From an uncultured Dehalococcoidia bacterium (lineage in GTDB: Bacteria > Chloroflexota > Dehalococcoidia > Dehalococcoidales > UBA3254): 8,789 nt of DNA. The stretch's first letter is position 1; each line of letters begins with the position of its first letter. Shown here piece after piece: positions 1-6,185 of the stretch. The stretch lies in contig CAITCX010000255.1 of assembly GCA_903890885.1 (NCBI GenBank), forward strand, positions 1 through 8,789. Reading direction: 5' to 3'. The notes below the pieces were generated by a model that saw nothing but the letters and a program-made list of their open reading frames with translations, ran no database searches and was not told the DNA's origin. The translations under genes and the position numbers were made by a program.

Positions 1-997
1 CGTCGCCAGCCAATCCTTTGCCTTTAATATCCGTTATGGTTTTGTCCAGTAGTGGCTGGACAGCAGCTACCCATCTTGCAGATTCTTCAGCACTTAAATT
101 TATCTCTTTACGATTAGGCTGCTTTTTAAAGTATTCTATGCCTCCGGCATCATAAGCCGAAGAGACTTTTGCGAAATACTCTGACCAGGTTGCGCTGGTA
201 TCCGTGAATACTTTTTGAATATTGGCTGGAAGTGAATTCCACTTGTCTTTGTTCATGATAACATACATGTTAGAGACAGAACCTATATTAAGGCACTCTG
301 TAACATAGTTTACAACTTCAGCCTGTTTCCATCCCAGCAGCACTTCACGAGGAGCAATACTTCCTGCAATAGTCCCCTTGGACATCAATTCATAAGCTTC
401 ATTCTGGGCAGCTGCATATCCTGATGCTCCCAGTGCTGTTGCAATGTTGGCGCCTACACCAGTAGATCTCAAGACCAACCCCTTCATATCTTCCAGTTTA
501 TTAACCGCCTGCTTGGTAGTGAATAATACCTGTGGACCGGTTGCATAAAAATTGAATACATGGACTTTATCAAATTCGACTGGCTTAAATTTACTGTAAT
601 AATCATTAGATACCATAGTGGCTACGTATCCACTCGGATAACCTTGAGGCAAATCAATCAATTCTGTGGCAGGAAAAAGTCCGGGGGTGTAGGCAACTAC
701 AGAAAAACCAATATCGGATATCCCGGTTACTACGCCGTCATAAACCTTATTAGCAGCTGTCAACGAGGCACCTGGGAGATAGGAGATTTGGACAGCGCCG
801 TTGGTTTTCTTTTGAATTTCGTTTATCCACATCTCTGCCAGTATCGAGTTATTGTGGGTAGGCGGGAAAAAATTATTATAGGTAAACTTGTAAGTTTGAG
901 CAGGAGATGCCGGAGCCGCAGGAGAAGTGGAACAGGAAACCATCATAAATGTGCCTATTAAACAAATTGCCACCAGTACCAGAAACCACTTTTTCAT
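1..997 (-). CDS. TRAP transporter solute-binding lipoprotein, DctP family (3' end outside window)
   Basis: Extracytoplasmic substrate-binding protein of a tripartite ATP-independent periplasmic (TRAP) transporter, which would deliver an organic acid to DctQ/DctM-type membrane subunits. I translated the minus strand: 332 codons are present and the frame is still open at base 1, so only the C-terminus is missing (family members are usually about 330-370 aa). Residues 1-21 form a signal peptide (MKKWF, then a hydrophobic stretch) ending in a lipobox-like MVSC with Cys22, followed by a Ser/Ala/Pro-rich linker. The mature domain starts near YKFTYNNFFPP. The family-typical GLVLRSTG at 173-180 contains the conserved Arg177, which in DctP proteins binds the substrate carboxylate. 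GAAGGAG at 1004-1010 sits 6 nt before the ATG and fixes the start. No DctQ or DctM gene is visible; they may lie to the left. The substrate cannot be told. The family is clear. Confidence 0.92.
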   Translation of the reverse strand, partial: MKKWFLVLVAICLIGTFMMVSCSTSPAAPASPAQTYKFTYNNFFPPTHNNSILAEMWINEIQKKTNGAVQISYLPGASLTAANKVYDGVVTGISDIGFSVVAYTPGLFPATELIDLPQGYPSGYVATMVSNDYYSKFKPVEFDKVHVFNFYATGPQVLFTTKQAVNKLEDMKGLVLRSTGVGANIATALGASGYAAAQNEAYELMSKGTIAGSIAPREVLLGWKQAEVVNYVTECLNIGSVSNMYVIMNKDKWNSLPANIQKVFTDTSATWSEYFAKVSSAYDAGGIEYFKKQPNRKEINLSAEESARWVAAVQPLLDKTITDIKGKGLAGD

Positions 998-1340
998 AGA
1001 TTACTCCTTCATGATATTAAATTGATTTCGGATCTATTTTTATCCAGACGAAACTAAAAGGTGAGCAGATGAGCTATTCTTTGTTAAAAAGTTGTTAGGT
1101 AATAAACTTGGTTCGAGAATTGAAGGTAAATCTTGTTAATTTCAGACAGTCTTTGCCGAGGCACACTATATTTTAAAGTGCAATACCTTATCCAATATAC
1201 CGGGTGGAACCAGAATGAGGCATGGATATTGTCATTAAATCTGATAGAAGCGCTATCTTTTGTGTAATAATGCCTTAAAATTTTATTATTGTCAATGTTA
1301 ATTCAGGTAATTTCAGTTGCGTTAAGTGAATTCAATCGGT
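998..1340. other. Gene-free spacer between TRAP gene start and xdhC end
   Basis: This 343-bp AT-rich stretch should hold the promoter of the TRAP solute-binding gene and the transcription end of the xdhC-like gene, both read leftward. The only clear element is the TRAP ribosome binding site at 1004-1010. I found no convincing -35/-10 pair and no long GC-rich hairpin with a T-run on the minus strand. Small inverted repeats are present (GATAG/CTATC at 1243-1247 and 1253-1257, and AATAAT/ATTATT around 1266-1290), but they are too weak to call. No ORF with coding character was seen on either strand. Confidence 0.5.
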
Positions 1341-2411
1341 CTATGGAATATCGCGAGATTTTTTATTCCTCTCCTGTATAAGCTCCGCCACGATACTGAC
1401 GGCGATTTCTTCCGGGGTCTCTCCTCCGATGTCCAGGCCAATAGGTGAATGCACTCTATCAAGCTCAACCTGTTTGACGCCTTTTGCCAGTAATGCTTCA
1501 AAGACGGCCGCTTTTTTCCGCCGGCTGCTGATCATACCGATATAGCCGGCGGAAGTCTTTAGAGATTGTTCCAGTACCTCCCTGTCGAATTGATGCCCTC
1601 GTGTCACAATTACGATGAAGCAATCCTTATCTATTTCAATTCCTCTTAAAGCCTGGTCAAAGTGGCTGACCACCAGGGTTTTAAATGCCTCTGGGAAACG
1701 CTCTGAATTGGCATATTCGGCGCGGTCGTCCAATACCACTACCCTGAAGCCAACCAGTGCCGCGATCCAAACTGTCGGAACCGCCACATGCCCTGCCCCG
1801 CAGCAGTAAAGCGTCTTCACTTTTCGTACACAATCCACTATCACCTTTGTATCCCTGATATTAAAAACCCCGGTTATGGGAATATTATGTAATTCAGAGC
1901 GCAAGTTCTCCCTTTCTTGAGGGTTTAAAACACAATTACCCGTGAACCTGCCGTCGCCATAGAAAACACCGTGCCCAATGACTTCCAGATTATCTGCATT
2001 TTCATTTACATGGGTCACGAGGAAAAAGTCGTTTCCGTTTTTGATCGATTTATGCCAGGCATCGGCAAACTCTTTGTTCTCCGAAGTCGACTCCATATAA
2101 TCCAATAATACCCTGACCTTGCCTCCGCAGATCATGCCTTTAACGCTGGCATCCTGCCCGTTGAGATCATAATCCAGCTTTCGGGACCTGGCAGATCTTA
2201 ACACAGACTGAGCCTGCAGAATCGCAGTGGCCTCTATTAGGCTGCCTCCGATGCTGCCCCAGGTCTGCCCATTGATGCCCACCAGTATTTTGGCGCCGTC
2301 ATGCCTGGGAGTGGAACCTTCCAGGCTAATTATGGAAATCAGGACCACGGGCGCACCTTTCCCAAGCTGGTCGTTTATATTTACGGCTATTACTTCATTC
2401 TCGTTCATCAT
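1341..2411 (-). CDS. XdhC/CoxI family molybdoenzyme maturation protein
   Basis: Cytosolic accessory protein of the XdhC family. Characterised members bind molybdenum cofactor, promote its sulfuration and insert it into xanthine dehydrogenase or related molybdenum hydroxylases. At 356 aa it has both usual domains. The N-terminal XdhC/CoxI domain shows GSTPR (32-36), GSIGGSLIE (52-60) and MICGG (93-97). The C-terminal Rossmann-like XdhC_C domain shows CGAGHVA (204-210), DDR (228-230), TRGHQFD (270-276), YIGMISSRRK (290-299) and the closing signature HSPIGLDIGGETPEEIA (321-337). The start is one of two adjacent ATGs (2411 or 2408); the Shine-Dalgarno match before them is weak (GGA). No molybdenum hydroxylase subunit lies beside it, so its client enzyme is encoded elsewhere or beyond the left edge. 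It diverges from the unknown gene at 2546. The family is secure; the client is unknown. Confidence 0.92.
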   Translation of the reverse strand: MMNENEVIAVNINDQLGKGAPVVLISIISLEGSTPRHDGAKILVGINGQTWGSIGGSLIEATAILQAQSVLRSARSRKLDYDLNGQDASVKGMICGGKVRVLLDYMESTSENKEFADAWHKSIKNGNDFFLVTHVNENADNLEVIGHGVFYGDGRFTGNCVLNPQERENLRSELHNIPITGVFNIRDTKVIVDCVRKVKTLYCCGAGHVAVPTVWIAALVGFRVVVLDDRAEYANSERFPEAFKTLVVSHFDQALRGIEIDKDCFIVIVTRGHQFDREVLEQSLKTSAGYIGMISSRRKKAAVFEALLAKGVKQVELDRVHSPIGLDIGGETPEEIAVSIVAELIQERNKKSRDIP

Positions 2412-2424
2412 TCGATTCCAGCTT

Positions 2425-2430
2425 ATTATA
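2425..2430 (-). promoter_or_regulatory. Candidate -10 box for the xdhC-like gene
   Basis: The minus strand reads TATAAT, a perfect -10 hexamer, beginning about 19 nt before the ATG at 2411. A transcript from it would start only about 7 nt before the gene and be nearly leaderless, which fits the weak ribosome binding site. No good -35 hexamer lies 16-18 bp upstream, so this is a match by pattern only. Confidence 0.4.
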
Positions 2431-2522
2431 CAACCACTTTTGTTCGTGCCGCTATAGCCATTCGCCCTATTCTACCAAGCTGTTTATTGTTTTTCTCGAT
2501 CCGAATAAGTTAAAATTACGTA

Positions 2523-2528
2523 TATACT
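2523..2528 (+). promoter_or_regulatory. Weak candidate -10 box for the unknown gene at 2546
   Basis: TATACT lies 17 nt before the start codon in the divergent spacer and runs directly into the 8-bp palindrome CTCGCGAG (2527-2534), near where transcription would begin. A second palindrome, GCTATAGC, is at 2451-2458. No convincing -35 hexamer was found at the right spacing. Both palindromes are short and could be chance. Confidence 0.3.
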
Positions 2529-2545
2529 CGCGAGCAGGAGATCAG

Positions 2546-3031
2546 ATGAACCGCATTTCAACCGAAAGTGTTGAGAAAGCCTATGAATCAATCTGCAATC
2601 TGACTGAGCCAGAGGCTTACCGCCTGTCCTTTGACTTTCAGAAAGACCAACCCCTGGTTGTAGCTTATTTAACGGCGGTAGATCAAGATATCATCAATCA
2701 GGAAGAACGCGAATTGTTATTTTATCTGGGAGCGGTAGCCTGGAAAATTATGTATTCGGGGAATTATAATCATCTCGAAGCTAATCAAGACCTGCTCCTG
2801 AATATCGAAGCTGCTAACCAAAAAACTGCCGATTCTCTTCGCACAACTGACTCCGTTAAATTCGCCGAGGTAGTTAAAATACTCCTCAAAGAATGCCGTC
2901 AGACAGATGTGCTGCGTTATGTGATTGCGGCCCTTATGGATAAGAATGATGCTGAAAACTCAATTCGGGACGAAAATTTGGGTATAATAATTCTGGATTT
3001 GAAAACCGTGATCGATTATTTAGACCGCTAA
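2546..3031 (+). CDS. Hypothetical protein, 161 aa, helical and acidic
   Basis: I do not recognise this protein. The reading frame is convincing: AGGAG at 2536-2540 is placed 5 nt before the ATG, it is the only long frame here, and it is bounded by spacers that look regulatory. The sequence is rich in Glu, Asp, Leu and Ala. Its hydrophobic spacing suggests an all-helical soluble protein, with no signal peptide, membrane segment, Cys/His metal cluster or nucleotide-binding motif. The most distinctive part is EERELLFYLGAVAWKIM (residues about 53-69), followed by a helix-rich second half ending LDLKTVIDYLDR. Size and helical nature are loosely like small cytosolic chaperones or adaptor proteins (I considered a TorD-like chaperone next to the molybdoenzyme factor), but no family motif supports that. 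It is transcribed away from xdhC. Confidence 0.8.
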   Translation: MNRISTESVEKAYESICNLTEPEAYRLSFDFQKDQPLVVAYLTAVDQDIINQEERELLFYLGAVAWKIMYSGNYNHLEANQDLLLNIEAANQKTADSLRTTDSVKFAEVVKILLKECRQTDVLRYVIAALMDKNDAENSIRDENLGIIILDLKTVIDYLDR

Positions 3032-3052
3032 CTGCACGGAGATATACCCTTA

Positions 3053-3106
3053 ATGGCTAAAGAAACCAGCCTCCCCAGTTTAAAAGAATTAAAACAGCAA
3101 CCTTAA
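3053..3106 (+). CDS. Possible 17-codon ORF after the hypothetical gene
   Basis: ATG at 3053 opens a frame encoding MAKETSLPSLKELKQQP and ends in TAA. A GGAG at 3038-3041 lies about 11 nt upstream, somewhat farther than usual. The start is only 21 nt after the preceding stop codon, so it could be a co-transcribed small protein. It could equally be the surviving N-terminus of a degraded gene, or chance. The composition (Lys, Glu, Leu) looks coding-like, but the length is too small to judge. Confidence 0.25.
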   Translation: MAKETSLPSLKELKQQP

Positions 3107-3169
3107 ACCCAGCCACCTGTCCTTCTTTTTTTGCCTTTCTTAACAAAACAGCCAGATCAATAAAAAGTA

Positions 3170-3175
3170 TATAAT
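3170..3175 (+). promoter_or_regulatory. Candidate -10 box upstream of the GNAT gene
   Basis: TATAAT occurs in the AT-rich spacer before the GNAT gene, just upstream of the inverted repeat at 3181-3199. A TTAACA at 3140-3145 resembles a -35 box, but the gap of 24 bp is too long for a standard promoter. A second -10-like TACAAT is at 3223-3228, close to the gene start. Which of these is used cannot be told from sequence. Confidence 0.35.
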
Positions 3176-3180
3176 AATCT

Positions 3181-3199
3181 TATACGGAATTACCGTATA
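3181..3199. repeat. Perfect 7-bp inverted repeat, possible operator
   Basis: TATACGG and CCGTATA flank a 5-base centre (AATTA). The 19-bp element is downstream of the TATAAT at 3170 and 43 bp before the GNAT start codon, about where a repressor dimer would block transcription. It is too short and not followed by a T-run, so it does not look like a terminator. The operator role is inferred from symmetry and position; no regulator gene is adjacent. Confidence 0.5.
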
Positions 3200-3241
3200 C
3201 ATAATTGCTTCAGGTATTTTTGTACAATATGCGGGGTTATT

Positions 3242-3904
3242 ATGAACCGCGATAATAGCATCTTTTACAATGTGCAGCCAGAAGTTCGGGAAACCAATAC
3301 CAAAGTTGCTATCTCGAACCATCCTGTCCCATATTATCTGCAGGAAATGCATACCCTGGATGGAATGAAAGTCACAATTCGCCTTATCACCTGCAATGAT
3401 AAAAACCAACTGCGGGAGTTTCATGCCCATCTGAGCGAAGAGACGCGCTATTTACGTTACCAGTATTTTAAAGGAGACCTGACGGAAAGCGATCTCGATA
3501 CCTTCTGCCACGTGGATTACTTTAACGCGCTGGGGCTTGTCGCAGAAGCTGAAAAAGATGGGCAGAAAAATATTATAGGTGTGGGACGTTACGTCCGTTT
3601 GAATGACCCCCAAATCGCGGAAATGGCCTTTGTGGTACAGGACAGTGAACAGCGAAAAGGCATAGGGACTCAATTATTGAGGCATCTTTCCATTTTAGCC
3701 TGGGAGCGCGGCATCCGTTACTTTATTGGAGAACTCCTCAGGGAAAATGGCCGCATGATCAATATTTTACGAAAATCCGATCCGGAGATGAACCAGTTGA
3801 CCGAAGGATCCGGTTGCACGATCACCCTCAATGTGGAGGACGCTAAAGAAAATACACCTGCAGCCTGGAATGCCTCGACTTGTTTTATAAAACCGCCTGT
3901 GTAA
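3242..3904 (+). CDS. GNAT family N-acetyltransferase
   Basis: Probable acetyl-CoA-dependent N-acetyltransferase of 220 aa. After an N-terminal extension of about 43 residues, the GNAT fold begins at VTIRLIT. LSEETRYLRYQYF (64-76) and the central strand GVGRYVRL (113-120) follow, then motif A, AEMAFVVQDSEQRKGIGTQLL (126-146), with the acetyl-CoA pyrophosphate loop QRKGIG. The helix/strand continuation contains RENGRMINILRKSD. The pattern (ETRYLRY early, RYVRLNDPQIAEMAF, EN..M..ILRK) is close to the acetyltransferase domain of bacterial Pat-type protein lysine acetyltransferases, but there is no cyclic-nucleotide or acyl-CoA synthetase domain. The substrate is therefore open. The start has only a weak GGGG ribosome site (3232-3235) 6 nt upstream; a start at Met36 or Met42 would also keep the domain. 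It converges on the decarboxylase gene. Confidence 0.88.
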   Translation: MNRDNSIFYNVQPEVRETNTKVAISNHPVPYYLQEMHTLDGMKVTIRLITCNDKNQLREFHAHLSEETRYLRYQYFKGDLTESDLDTFCHVDYFNALGLVAEAEKDGQKNIIGVGRYVRLNDPQIAEMAFVVQDSEQRKGIGTQLLRHLSILAWERGIRYFIGELLRENGRMINILRKSDPEMNQLTEGSGCTITLNVEDAKENTPAAWNASTCFIKPPV

Positions 3905-3929
3905 CCGGAAAGAAACGAATCCTTGCCCG

Positions 3930-5201
3930 CTATTTCAAGACTTTCACTTCGTATTTGAGTGTGGCAAAAAGATCATCCAGAGTTTCCGCCCTTCTAATTA
4001 GTTCCACACTGCCGTCCTTTCTTAAAAGCAACTGCTGGGGTCGTAGCCAGCCGTTGTAGTTACTACCCATCGCCGGAGAATGAGCACCCGTGTCATGCTG
4101 CACCATCAGGTCACCAATTTCCGCTCGCGGCAAGCTGCGCTGCCTGGCAAATTTATCGTTATTTTCACAAAGAGGCCCCACTACATCCACTACCTCCTGC
4201 GCCCCCTGTCTGGGCCTTCCTGCGGGGTCCAGGATAGTAATTTGATGATAGGCTGATTCATAAATAGCTGGCCTGACGTTAGCCGCCCAGGTGGATGTAT
4301 CTACACCCACATACTCGCGGTATTTACTCATTCGGTTGATCACTCTGGCCACCAGCACGCCGTGAGGTCCGGTCATATAGCGGCCGCTCTCCATAAAAAG
4401 CCGGGGTGCGTAACCCTGTTTCAAGCTGAACTGCTTAATCAAACCCGCCGACTCCCGCGCCAGGGCCGGCATATCGAATGGCTTGTCATCCGGCCGATAG
4501 GGAATGCCCGCGCCACCTGAAATGTTGAAAAAGTCGAATTGGATTCCCAGAGCCTGGTTGACCATTTCCATGATCTCAAGCAGCATACGCACCGTTTCCA
4601 GCATGTATTGATAATTACGCTCGTTGGATATAACCATGGTATGCAATCCAAAACGCTGGGCTCCGCGGTCTTTGGCCCGGCGGTAACCTTCCACGATTTG
4701 ATCGTGCCGCAGCCCGTATTTTGCTTCCACTGGAATGCCTATGATGGCATTGCCTGTGCGCCGTTCACCGGGATTATACCGGAAACAGATCAATTTGGGA
4801 AAAGGATTAATTCGCTCAACCATCGAGAGATCGTCGATATTCAAAATGCAGCCGCCGTCTTCTGCTGATAACTTGAAAAGGGCCTCCGAAGTATTGTTAG
4901 AAGAGAACATGATGTCCTCACCGCGAAATCCCAGTTGACGCGCCATTATCAATTCAGAGGGTGAACTGCAATCCATACCAAAACCCATTTTCTGCATAAT
5001 TTGCAAAATTGCCGGAGTCGGCAGCGCTTTAACAGCATAGTACTCCTGAAATCCTTCGACCGTCTTGAAAAGCGCTTTTAATCCTTCGCCAGTCTCCAGT
5101 ATCCCCTTTTCATCGAAAATGTGAAAAGGTGTCCCGAAGTAACTGGTGATTTCCGGCAGCCTGTTTAATAGACGCCCCTGAAATTCCTCGGACATGGGCA
5201 T
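3930..5201 (-). CDS. lysA: Diaminopimelate decarboxylase-like PLP enzyme (fold III, divergent clade)
   Basis: A PLP-dependent amino acid decarboxylase of 423 aa, most likely converting meso-diaminopimelate to L-lysine in the cytosol. The alanine-racemase-like barrel comes first: YYAVKA holds the Schiff-base Lys58, then GLHTMVISNE (185-194) and NISGGAGIPY (226-235) of the phosphate-binding region, then MESGRYMTGPHG (270-281). The C-terminal beta domain carries GPLCEN (342-347) with the catalytic Cys345-Glu346 pair supplied to the partner subunit, and HDTGAHSPAMGSNYNG (369-384). Typical LysA proteins have HIGS, EPGR and GAY at the matching places. The variants here belong, from what I know of the family, to a recognised divergent branch in anaerobes. 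AAAAGGGG at 5209-5216 is 7 nt before ATG 5201; Met3 is an alternative start. There is no neighbouring lysine gene. Another fold-III decarboxylase specificity cannot be excluded. Confidence 0.85.
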   Translation of the reverse strand: MPMSEEFQGRLLNRLPEITSYFGTPFHIFDEKGILETGEGLKALFKTVEGFQEYYAVKALPTPAILQIMQKMGFGMDCSSPSELIMARQLGFRGEDIMFSSNNTSEALFKLSAEDGGCILNIDDLSMVERINPFPKLICFRYNPGERRTGNAIIGIPVEAKYGLRHDQIVEGYRRAKDRGAQRFGLHTMVISNERNYQYMLETVRMLLEIMEMVNQALGIQFDFFNISGGAGIPYRPDDKPFDMPALARESAGLIKQFSLKQGYAPRLFMESGRYMTGPHGVLVARVINRMSKYREYVGVDTSTWAANVRPAIYESAYHQITILDPAGRPRQGAQEVVDVVGPLCENNDKFARQRSLPRAEIGDLMVQHDTGAHSPAMGSNYNGWLRPQQLLLRKDGSVELIRRAETLDDLFATLKYEVKVLK

Positions 5202-5300
5202 GGTTTTTCCCCTTTTGTTTGTTAATAACGATTATAAATAATGCTAACACGAACGAAAGAAAAATTAAAATGCCGAATTTTTTAACCCTTCATTAGTTCA

Positions 5301-5351
5301 GGTTAGAAAAAACCAGCCCCAACTCTGCAGAAGGCCAACAGAATTGGGGCT
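5301..5351 (-). terminator. Rho-independent terminator of cheW
   Basis: Two 12-base arms at 5315-5326 and 5340-5351 (AGCCCCAACTCT and AGAATTGGGGCT) pair with one mismatch around a 13-nt loop. Read on the minus strand, the stem is followed by GGTTTTTTCTAACC, which supplies the U-run. It begins 24 bp after the cheW stop codon and lies before the decarboxylase gene, so cheW and the decarboxylase are probably separate transcripts. Confidence 0.82.
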
Positions 5352-5375
5352 AAAGGAAGGAACTTTAATTAACTA

Positions 5376-5891
5376 TTAGGCTGGTACGGCCTCCCTTGTC
5401 TCTTGGTCGGCGGCGAGTTTTGCTTCCAGGGATTGCAGAGAGCATATTTCTTGACTGGTCAAAATTCGGTCAATATCCAGCAAGATAATCAAACGATTGT
5501 TCACTTTAACGACGCCCAGAAGGTATTCCACCTGTTCTTTAGAGAAGATGCTGGAGGCCGATTCGACAGATTCAACAGGAATTCTCGTCACCTGCGCTAC
5601 TGAGTCTACAACGACACCTACCAAAGAGTTACCGCAGGATACTACTACAATGCGGGTTTCCTTGTTTCTTTCCACCTGGTCCATTTCAAAACGTTTTCTT
5701 AAATCTATGACGGGAATAACCGATCCTCTTAGATTGATTACTCCTTCAACAGAAGGTGGTGTGCCAGGTAGTTTGGTAACATGCTGCAATTGAATTATTT
5801 CTTTAACGGTATTGATATCCACCGCATAAGATTCATTTCCCAGGGTAAAAACAACCAGCTGTTTTTCGGCGCCCGAATTCTTTTCAACCAT
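5376..5891 (-). CDS. cheW: Chemotaxis coupling protein CheW
   Basis: Adaptor that links chemoreceptors to the histidine kinase CheA at the membrane-associated signalling array. The 171-aa product is a single CheW domain (about residues 9-148): QLVVFTLGNESYAVDI, then VKEIIQ, LPGTPPSVEGVINLRG and SVIPVIDLRKRF. The family-typical NLRG at 53-56 includes Arg55, the position implicated in receptor binding. The second half has IVVVSCGNSLVGVVVDSVAQV, and the domain closes with YLLGVVKVNNRLIILLDIDRIL. A short Glu/Ala-rich tail follows. AGGAG at 5900-5904 lies 8 nt before the ATG. Nothing else for chemotaxis or flagella is present, so it is an isolated gene with its own terminator, diverging from enolase. 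It could serve a main cluster elsewhere or a non-flagellar chemosensory pathway. Confidence 0.95.
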   Translation of the reverse strand: MVEKNSGAEKQLVVFTLGNESYAVDINTVKEIIQLQHVTKLPGTPPSVEGVINLRGSVIPVIDLRKRFEMDQVERNKETRIVVVSCGNSLVGVVVDSVAQVTRIPVESVESASSIFSKEQVEYLLGVVKVNNRLIILLDIDRILTSQEICSLQSLEAKLAADQETREAVPA

Positions 5892-5993
5892 TTCTATATC
5901 TCCTAATTCTTAAACCCGTCGATTCATTTATCCCCTTATATGAATATATTAAAATCCCGCCGTCTCAAAGGAGTAACAAAACTAACTTCTATG

Positions 5994-6053
5994 TCACAAA
6001 ATTATCACAGCCGCAGGTATTAGCTTCATTCATGACTTTATTCACGCTTTCAC
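5994..6053. promoter_or_regulatory. Cluster of TCAC repeats in the cheW-eno divergent spacer
   Basis: TCACA occurs at 5994-5998 and again at 6005-6009, with starts 11 bp apart (one helical turn). TTCAC occurs at 6041-6045 and 6049-6053, 8 bp apart. All four lie in the same orientation upstream of the enolase -10 box. Direct half-sites on one DNA face can be a regulator binding region. The motif is short and could be chance in AT-rich DNA. Apart from this and the -10 box, I see nothing else in the 294-bp spacer. Confidence 0.3.
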
Positions 6054-6075
6054 TCTTCTATTTCGCGCCATCGCA

Positions 6076-6084
6076 TGCTATAAT
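6076..6084 (+). promoter_or_regulatory. Extended -10 promoter of the eno operon
   Basis: TGCTATAAT matches the extended -10 consensus perfectly (TG, one base, TATAAT at 6079-6084). The sequence 17 bp upstream is a poor -35 (TTCTAT), as is common for extended -10 promoters. Transcription would start near 6091, giving a leader of about 95 nt before the enolase ATG. I see no strong riboswitch or attenuator fold in that leader. Confidence 0.65.
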
Positions 6085-6185
6085 CCAAACTGTAGAAAAG
6101 TATCCTGAATAAACTAACTATTCCTTTTTTCTGTATAGTGGCGTATATTGCTGCAGCGCGCAAGCAAGATTATTGGAGGAAACGA

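Noticed and set aside
560..961. Plus-strand open frame of 133 codons
   Set aside because: It lies wholly antisense to the TRAP solute-binding gene, whose translation shows clear family motifs. The plus-strand product is Arg/Lys/Tyr-rich with no recognisable domain and no ribosome site.
1243..1264. GATAG/CTATC hairpin followed by TTTT on the plus strand
   Set aside because: There is no plus-strand gene for it to terminate, the stem is 5 bp, and the minus-strand reading lacks a T-run.
2546..3031. TorD-like molybdoenzyme chaperone identity for the unknown gene
   Set aside because: The idea came from the neighbouring xdhC and the helical composition, but no TorD-family motif is visible and the protein is shorter than usual TorD proteins.
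3229..3255. Eight-codon frame overlapping the GNAT start, considered as a leader peptide
   Set aside because: No ribosome site and no regulatory codon run; such a short frame is expected by chance.
4439..4938. Open frames on both strands within the decarboxylase gene
   Set aside because: They are shadows in other frames of a gene with intact PLP and catalytic motifs; their products resemble nothing known.
5936..5975. cheW promoter (TTGAGA and TATATT on the minus strand)
   Set aside because: The two hexamers are only 14 bp apart, and no sigma-28-like flagellar promoter sequence could be matched either.
6138..6185. GTG-initiated 16-codon N-terminal extension of enolase
   Set aside because: No ribosome site precedes the GTG, while GGAGGA sits 5 nt before ATG 6186, and enolases normally begin a few residues before the AREILDSRGNPT motif.
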